From Sinohyriopsis cumingii (Eukaryota > Mollusca > Bivalvia > Unionida > Unionidae), in assembly GCA_028554795.2 (NCBI GenBank), contig CM068828.1, positions 10,727,814 to 10,791,813 of the forward strand: a DNA stretch of 64,000 nt, given 5' to 3'. The position numbers and the translations under genes were made by a program. Numbering within the stretch: the first letter of the stretch is position 1; each line of letters starts with the position of its first letter. A model generated the notes under the pieces. It saw only the letters and a list, made by a program, of their open reading frames with translations. It had not been told where the DNA came from and ran no database searches. This document shows positions 25,301-34,300 of this stretch, in pieces.

Positions 25301-28300
25301 AAAATATTAAACCCTAATAATAAATGATAAGTTAAGAAGTCTATCACAAGCAACAGTATCTTACATGATATTTCTCTGTAATTAAACTTTGCACAAGCAG
25401 TCTTCACATAAAATATCAAGTACAGTACAATTTTTTCTGTGTTTATATTTACAGATCGCTTATGGTCTAATGGTTGCGTGCATGGTTTTTGCTTCAGTTC
25501 GCATGTTGCTGTAAGTAGAATTGAAGATGAGTCATGTATAAGAAGTAAACGTGTAATAATATGGTGAGAAGGAGGCAGATAAAATTTCCCAGGATTTTGC
25601 CTCCCCACATGAAGCATATCTTCACAGTGTGTATGCTGTCCTTTGATGAACTTAATAAGTCATAAAAACAATACGGTGCCTTAGAACTTTACACAGTGCT
25701 TTTTGAGAAATGTAATGGAGGAGTACCCATTAGGGAATCTTATCTTTTATTTCACACTGCATCAACTATTAACTGTAACTGAAAGAATAAAAATGGTTTT
25801 TGCACCATACTGTTAATTCTAAATGACATACCTCAGCCAAACCTTTATGGATGGCTTATACTTGGGGTATTGAACAAGGTTATTGATTTTGTTATCTAAA
25901 TGTCAAGGTTCAGAGTCAAAGAAGAAAAATGATTTCTGCACAGTAACTTTAGTTCCACAGGACATAGTTGGTCCAAACTTTATGCATAGCTTACATGTGG
26001 AGTAAGGAAAAAGCCTGTATACTTTGGTGTCAAAAGATCAAAGGTCAGGGTCACTATGACTGCAAAAGAAGAATGGCAAGAATGTCAGCTATCTGTCTAG
26101 AGGACTTTTAAATATAGGGTGGACATTTCATGTCCCATTCACAATACTCTTTTTGCATGCATGCTGAAAATCATTAAACATGGATATGGTGGATACCACT
26201 CCGTCATTGCACAAGTTGACTACTGTGACCCATCTGTCATGCATCATTGTGTTAGGATACTTTTTTTGTTCTACATGTTCAGTGCTAGAATCATTAAGCC
26301 AGATGATTGCAGTAGACATCTCTCTTAGTATCACAACCATACAAAAAAGGTCACTGTGACCAACATTTCACATTTTACCGACTTGGGTTAATCTTTGCAT
26401 TTAGCTCATGACCTACATATATCCAATTTAGAGTTTATGAAACTTATGATTATGGACCATAATTTTATGCTTCACTGACATGTTTTGCTTGTATGTTTAT
26501 TTTTCAGAAACTATTCATGCTAGAATCATGAAATTGATGATCATATACATCTGTCTTGGTATCACACACTAAAAACAGAATGAAGTTCATTTTAACCTAT
26601 ATTCATCTCTTTGCTGGCCTTGGTCAAGTCTTTTTCATTTCTTTAATTACCATGCAAGTTTTTGGCATGCTATATCAGTACTATCCTTGCTAGAATCATG
26701 AAACTTTGTGAGGTGACACTTCTTAATAAGTACTACACCTTTATTAGAACAAGAGGTCTCCGTGACCTATATATTCCATGATTGACTTTGTTGAAATAAA
26801 GTTCATTTATTGGGTGCTGTTCATGATAGAACCATGAAACTGAATATAATATGCATGTTTATTAGTACATGTACTACGCCCTTTCAACCAAAGAACATCA
26901 CTGTAACATTTTTTATGCCTACTAATATAGGTTAAGTATTTGTGTATAGCTCATCAGTGCTATATAGATAATAGTCAACACAAAGCCTAGCCCTTTCTCC
27001 AGCACACTAGGAATAAATAGGTTATGCTTCATTAATATTAATGACTGTACTATTGTGATAAGTTGCCCTCAGTAGGTTTATTGTGAATGAGTATAGGAAT
27101 TTGATAACCGGACTGCATGCTGCATGATTTTCATGAGAGGCCTCAGCCATAGTAGCTGATAAAGATGCATAAAGTATGCAAGTCTTGTAGCACTAACAGC
27201 CTGTGTTTTAATCTGGCAATGATAATAGCTTCTGAAGTAGATTTCAAGAACAATGTTGTTTTTTTAAAATAGTAATATATGCTACATATAAACTTATAGT
27301 AATTCAGCTTTCATACCATAGAAAAGAAAGTTATTTATTGTCTTGTATACCCTGTCACATGTATGTATGTATGCATGCAAGCATGCATGCATGTATGTTT
27401 GTATGTGTGCATGTATGTATGTATGCATGTATGTATGTGTGTGTGCATGTATGTGTGCATGTATGTATGTATGTATGCATGTATGTGTGAATGTGTGTAT
27501 GTATGTATGCATGTAGTTTAATGGGTACATCAGCACAATAGTGCTGATTAAATGTTAATTTCTAAAAATGTAAAGCCCTTGGTTAGAAAAGTGCCAGCAT
27601 CTTATTGTCAAGATTTTTTTAGTTCAGGTGTTTGCTGGAGACCATTTAAAGCTTCATAGAGGTTATGTCTGTAATCATTGATTACAGTCTGGTTAACTCT
27701 TTGCTTAACAATCTATGTAATCATTGGTTACAGTCTGGTTAACTCTTTGCTTAACAATCTGTGTAATCATTGATCACAGTCTGGTTAACTCTTTGCTTAA
27801 CAATCTGTAATCATTGATCACAGTCTGGTTAACTCTTTGCTTAACAATCTATGTAATCATTGATCACAGTCTGGTTAACTCTTTGCTTAACAATCTGTGT
27901 AATTATTCATTACATTCTGGTTAACTCTTTGCTTAACAATCTATGTAATCATTGATCACAGTCTGGTTAACTCTTTGCTTAATAATCTATGTAATCATTC
28001 ATTACAGTCTGGTTAACTCTTTGCTTAACAATCTATGTAATCATTGATCACAGTCTGGTTAACTCTTTGCTTAACAATCTATGTAATCATTGATCACAGT
28101 CTGGTTAACTCTTTGCTTAACAACCTATGTAATCATTCATTACAGTCTGGTTAACTCGCTGCTTAACAATCTGTGTAATCATTGAGCACAGTCTGGCTAA
28201 CTCTTTGCTTAACAGTCTATGTAATCTTTGATCACAGTCTGGTTAACTCTTTGCTTAACAGTCTGTGTAATCATTGATCAGTCTGGTTAACTCTTTGCTT

Positions 28301-31300
28301 AACAATCTTATGTAATCATTCATTACAGTCTGGTTAACTCTTTGCTTAACAATCTATGTAATCATTGATCACAGTCTGGTTAACTCATTGCTTAACACTA
28401 TATGTAATCATTCATTACAGTCTGGTTAACTCTTTGCAAAAGGATCTAAGTTAAAACATTTTCAGAATTAACTGAATTAATGTTCTAACCACTAAAGGTC
28501 TCTGTTTACTTTCAGGACAATGGAGTGTTCGAAACCTCTTTTTATCACTGCCTTTATTTTCTACATGGTAGGCTTTCTACTATGGAATGTAGACAATGTT
28601 TATTGTGGAAAACTCAGGTAAGTCTGTTGAAGCAAATAAAATTAATATTTTTAATAATTTTTTGGAAACTCCAGATAATCCAAGAAGAAGAAAAAGGGAC
28701 CAATATTCAGGGAAAACTCTTGTAACTTAACTATATTTGACATACCTTTTGCTGTCTGTGTTAAATAATTTGATTAATACCTTTGGAAACTTTAAAAATG
28801 TAATAACTACATACATTTATAACTTCTGGAATGTCATACTAACATTACCTATCCAAAAACTAGTTTTAATTGCTAAAATGAAAATGAAGCAAGGCAGCAA
28901 TCACTTTAGATGAAATCCATGTTAACCTTGCAGAGATAGCATAAAGCAAACCTAATCATATCTTAACAGTACACAGAAATTCAGGAGGGTGCACCATTCT
29001 AATAACAAAGTGCCATTATACACGTGACTGAGTATAGTTTATTTCAATAGTTCATGACAAAATCTGTTGTAGAATATAGTGTACTGTGCCTTTTCTTCTT
29101 GAATGAAGTTTACTTGTTTGCCATGGCTCCTCACTATACAACAGCCAGTTAAATTGGCTATCTGTAATCCTGATCAAGTAATGGATTGGCTAATTCTCAA
29201 TGAGTATTTGTACACCTTGTTATGCATATTCATATTTTTTAATCTCCTGGTACATGAATTTATCCAATTTTTGTAATTTTTATTCATAGCTGTAAATTGT
29301 ACAGATTGTCCTAAGATTATAAGCATGCAAAATTGCATATGATCTATAAATAGATACTTACAGATGTCTTGATAGTTACTAATAATAGATTTATTAGTAA
29401 ACATGTTTATGAGATTTGTTCTTTTTCCCCATTAGAGAGCTTGGTCATGTGGTATCTTAGGAGAATTAAGTTAATTCTTATTGGATGAGTTAGGTCACAT
29501 GAATAGGTATTTTGTAATATTAGAATATAGTTGTTTGTTCTATCATGTGGGGGTATGTTGCGAAATATAGTTGTATTAGAAGGTGCATTTTGGGAGAGAT
29601 TTGAGCAGTCAAATTTCATTCCTATTTTGAAGTCATTATTTGTGTTCCTGAGTAACATCAAGTCTACAGACAACTTTATGTTGTACTTAGATATTATTTA
29701 TGGGGAAAAACATTTTTTTGGGACTGTTCAGCAGAGATTTTAAAAAAATGCTCATATTTTGGACTATAATATTATTCTGGAACTATTCAAAGAGTTCTGG
29801 ATAATACCGTTTTGACAATGTCACGATTTTTGGTGGACCAGTTCATTTCTGGTTCTGATGTTTATATTGGAACTTTTCATTTTCTTAGACTTTAATATAA
29901 CTCTTTCAGATTATTTTGGATTCACTTCATAATACTGTAAACTCCTTACACATTTTCATTTATAACTTTTGTAATTAAATTATTTGTTAAGTGTTATGAA
30001 ATTTATTGGTTTAAATTTGCTTCTTTCTGTTACTTAGTTTATGACAACAGAGCTATAGCAACCTTTATAACCATTGTGCTATCTGTTGTTTTTTTTCATC
30101 TCTTAAACTGGTTAGATTCCATGCCTTGAAATATATAAATTTGCACTGACACCTTGACGAGAGTGTATATCATGCCAGCGTCCACTAAATGTGGAACACA
30201 TTCTTCTTGTGTGTATTGACTTCCATCCTGTGGAACAGAAATTTTTTGATGATGTTCCACTTTAGAAAATTGTAAAACTGTATTTTAGTGGTTTGATATT
30301 ATATGGTTATCTTTAAGTTTCTGTATCTTTTAAAAAGTTTCAACATCTTTGTGGGAGTACATGTTTGCTTTTATTTGGAATGATTTCATTTTCCTGAAGG
30401 TTTACAATAATTTATATCTTTACATTTTTAGAACTTTTAATCATCGCTTGAATACATACATACATATGTATGTGCATACCTATACATTCAGATTGTTTCA
30501 TGCAGTGTTGAATGAAAACATGGTTTTGGCAAAGGTTACTGTATTTCTGCATAGATGAGGATAATGCTCATAATTTCCACCTATCTTTTATTTGATTCTT
30601 TTCATCTTTGGACTTATTTTCAGGGAAAACCAATTTTGGGTGTTAAGAAATACAATAAAATATGTTTTTGTGGTGGAAGCACTGCCTTCGAAGTACTCCC
30701 TACCATTGCATTGCCCTTGGATTCCAATTAGGGCCTATGTGGCCCATAAATCCCTGACTTTGGGCCCCTTTTAGCCTTTCTTCAATTTAAATATCCAGGG
30801 TTATCCCCCAGCATGAAGATATTGTTAAGATAATGTAAAAGATGCATGCAGATTAACTGCATTATCATAGATTGTAATCATGGTAAAATTGGTTAAAGTG
30901 AATGTCAGGGCTCCATTTTAAAAATGAGATATTATCATTTTAAATTTCAAAGGTGTATGATAATAATAATGATAATAATAATAATAATAAATAATAATAA
31001 TAGATGTCATTTGCTGGCATTTGTGACTTTGTTTCATCAACATTATGTTTTGGTGTCGGTGTTTTTTTAAGTTACGTAACATGCATCAAAATGTTTTAGA
31101 TTTCATTTTCATTTCAGTCATTGTTTTCGTGGAATCTTCTAGGTCTGTTCTGTGATGTGCATTTATAGGATTAATGTTAATTTTATCCTTTTTAAATGTG
31201 CAAAACAAAAAAAAATGTGCTGGAAATTGTGTATCATATTTGCAAATCGTACTTGTCTTTTTTTCATTAAACCTCTTTATTAATAGAAAATTCTCTAATT

Positions 31301-34300
31301 TCTTCATATGAAGTGGAGAATTTTTCCCCTATATTTTCAGTTCTAGAATAGACCCCAAATATTTGAATTTTACTCCACATGTTAAACTTGCACATTTTAT
31401 TTTCAGCTACATTAGAAAAGATATTGCAGGGATGCTGGGACCACTTTCAGAAATGCATGCTTGGTGGCACATAGGGGCTGGATTAGGCACCTATCTCTCT
31501 ATTATATTTGTGTAAGTAAATGATGAAAATATACAGTATTTTATATCATTTTTCCTGTACCATAAATGCATGAACTGTACAGTATTATATACCAATTTTC
31601 CTGTACCATCAATGCATGAAAAGGCATAATTTGTTTCTTACATCAGTTTTTTTAAAAAACATTTACCTTACTGAAGGCATGTGAAGTTCATACAAAGGAT
31701 GAACTGAAATTTATACTCACAGTAATTTTTACTTATAATTATCTATCCATTGAAAACAAATGTAAAAGACTGTATGAAGAATTACAGACAATAGAGTTAT
31801 TTTGCATGATTAGTTTAGGTTTGAACCATAAGATATAAATTGTTTTTATGTTGGCTAAAGTTTACAGGTACAGAAAAGAATAACACAAAAATTGTTTCCT
31901 TTTTTTTCTCCCTTTCAAAATATATTCAGTGGGTAAACTTCATCTTAAAACATGCAATAAATTAAGACAAATCATTTTAAAAATCACTTGCATACAACTG
32001 TAGATGTTGCCTCGTTGACACCTGCAGGTTTTTATTAATTGTTTGTTATGTTTTAGTTATTTTATATATTCATAATTTTTTTAAATATGATTATTAAACT
32101 AATTTAAGTTTTGAACAGTATCTGTACTGAACACTATCTTTTTGCAGAACACATACAAGATACACACACCTGAAAAAGAATCCTCAATTTAAGGTAAGTG
32201 TTTGTATTTTACTGAATCATTGAAATGTGTAATGGGAACAAAATTCGTTTATATTCCAAACTTCGTGAAGTTAGAGGTACATGAGATTCAGTTTGTTCAT
32301 CCATTCTTCAAGTTTCTTTCTGTCCCACCTTTTGGGAAGCAAACTTAGAGTTATGTTGCATCTTACAATGACCGTATATCACTTGCATATTTATTGTTAT
32401 CCACACGCTTTAGCAGTTGCATATTTACATGTTAATGTTGTCCACATGCTTTAGCAGTTGCATATTTACATGTTACATGTTATCAACATGCTTTAGCAGT
32501 TGCATATTTACATGTTACATGTTATCAACATGCTTCAGCTGTTGCATATTTACATGTTACATGTTATCAACATGCTTTAGCAGTTGCATATTTACATGTT
32601 ACATGTTATCAACATGCTTTAGCAGTTGCATATTTACATGTTACATGTTATCAACATGCTTCAGCTGTTGCATATTTACATGTTAATATTATCCACATGC
32701 TTTAGCAGTTGCATATTTACATGTTACATGTTATCAACATGCTTTAGCAGTTGCATATTTACATGTTACATGTTATCCACATGCTTTAGCAGTTGCATAT
32801 TTACATGTTACATGTTATCCACATGCTTCAGCTGTTGCATATTTACATGTTACATGTTATCCACATGCTTTAGCTGTTGCATATTTACATGTTACATGTT
32901 ATCCACATGCTTTAGCAGTTGCATATTTACATGTTACATGTTATCAACATGCTTCAGCTGTTGCATATTTACATGTTACATGTTATCAACATGCTTTAGC
33001 AGTTGCATATTTACATGTTATCCACATGCTTTAGCAGTTGCATATTTACATGTTACATGTTATCCACATGCTTCAGCTGTTGCATATTTACATGTTACAT
33101 GTTATCAACACGCTTTAGCAGTTGCATATTTACATGTTACATGTTATCAACATGCTTTAGCAGTTGCATATTTACATGTTACATGTTATCCACATGCTTT
33201 AGCAGTTGCATATTTACATGTTACATGTTATCAACATGCTTCAGCAGTTGCATATTTACATGTTACATGTTATCAACATGCTTCAGCTGTTGCATATTTA
33301 CATGTTACATGTTATCCACATGCTTTAGCAGTTGCATATTTACATGTTAATGTTATCCACATGCTTTAGCAGTTGCATATTTACATGTTACATGTTATCC
33401 ACATGCTTTAGCAGTTGCATATTTACATGTTACATGTTATCCACATGCTTCAGCAGTTGCATATTTACATGTTACATGTTATCCACATGCTTTAGCAGTT
33501 GCATATTTACATGTTACATGTTATCAACATGCTTCAGCAGTTGCATATTTACATGTTACATGTTATCCACATGCTTTAGCAGTTGCATATTTACATGTTA
33601 CATGTTATCCACATGCTTTAGCAGTTGCATATTTACATGTTAATGTTATCCACATGCTTTAGCAGTTGCATATTTACACGTTACATGTTATCCACATGCT
33701 TTAGCAGTTGCATATTTACATGTTACATGTTATCAACATGCTTCAGCAGTTGCATATTTACATGTTAATGTTATCCACATGCTTTAGCAGTTGCATATTT
33801 ACATGTTAATGTTATCCACATGCTTTAGCAGTTGCATATTTACATGTTACATGTTATCCACATGCCTTAGCAGTTGCATATTTACATGTTACATGTTATC
33901 AACATGCTTCAGCAGTTGCATATTTACATGTTACATGTTATCAACATGCTTTAGCAGTTGCATATTTACATGTTACATGTTATCCACACACTTTAGCAGT
34001 TGCATATTTATATGTTACATGTTATCCACACACTTTAGCAGTTGCGTATTTACATGTTACATGTTATCCACATGCTTAAGTAGGGGATATTGGGGGGATA
34101 CAATCTGTCTGTTACAACATGTCCTAAACCACTAAGTGGAAATTTGTAGTTATGTTGCCCTTGTGGTAACCATCTGTAAATGGGTTGTCATCCTTTGATC
34201 CCACCCCTGGAGTGTCAGGAAGAGTTGAAAGTTCTAATTACAAATATTGCTGTTACAATAACATTTTCAAATATAAAGTTATAGCCAAAATGCACATCAT

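Noticed and set aside
32626..33369. 247-codon open frame of Cys/Ser-rich repeats
   Set aside because: It is the 42-bp intronic minisatellite read in frame (14 codons per unit); all three frames are partly open and units vary without codon bias.
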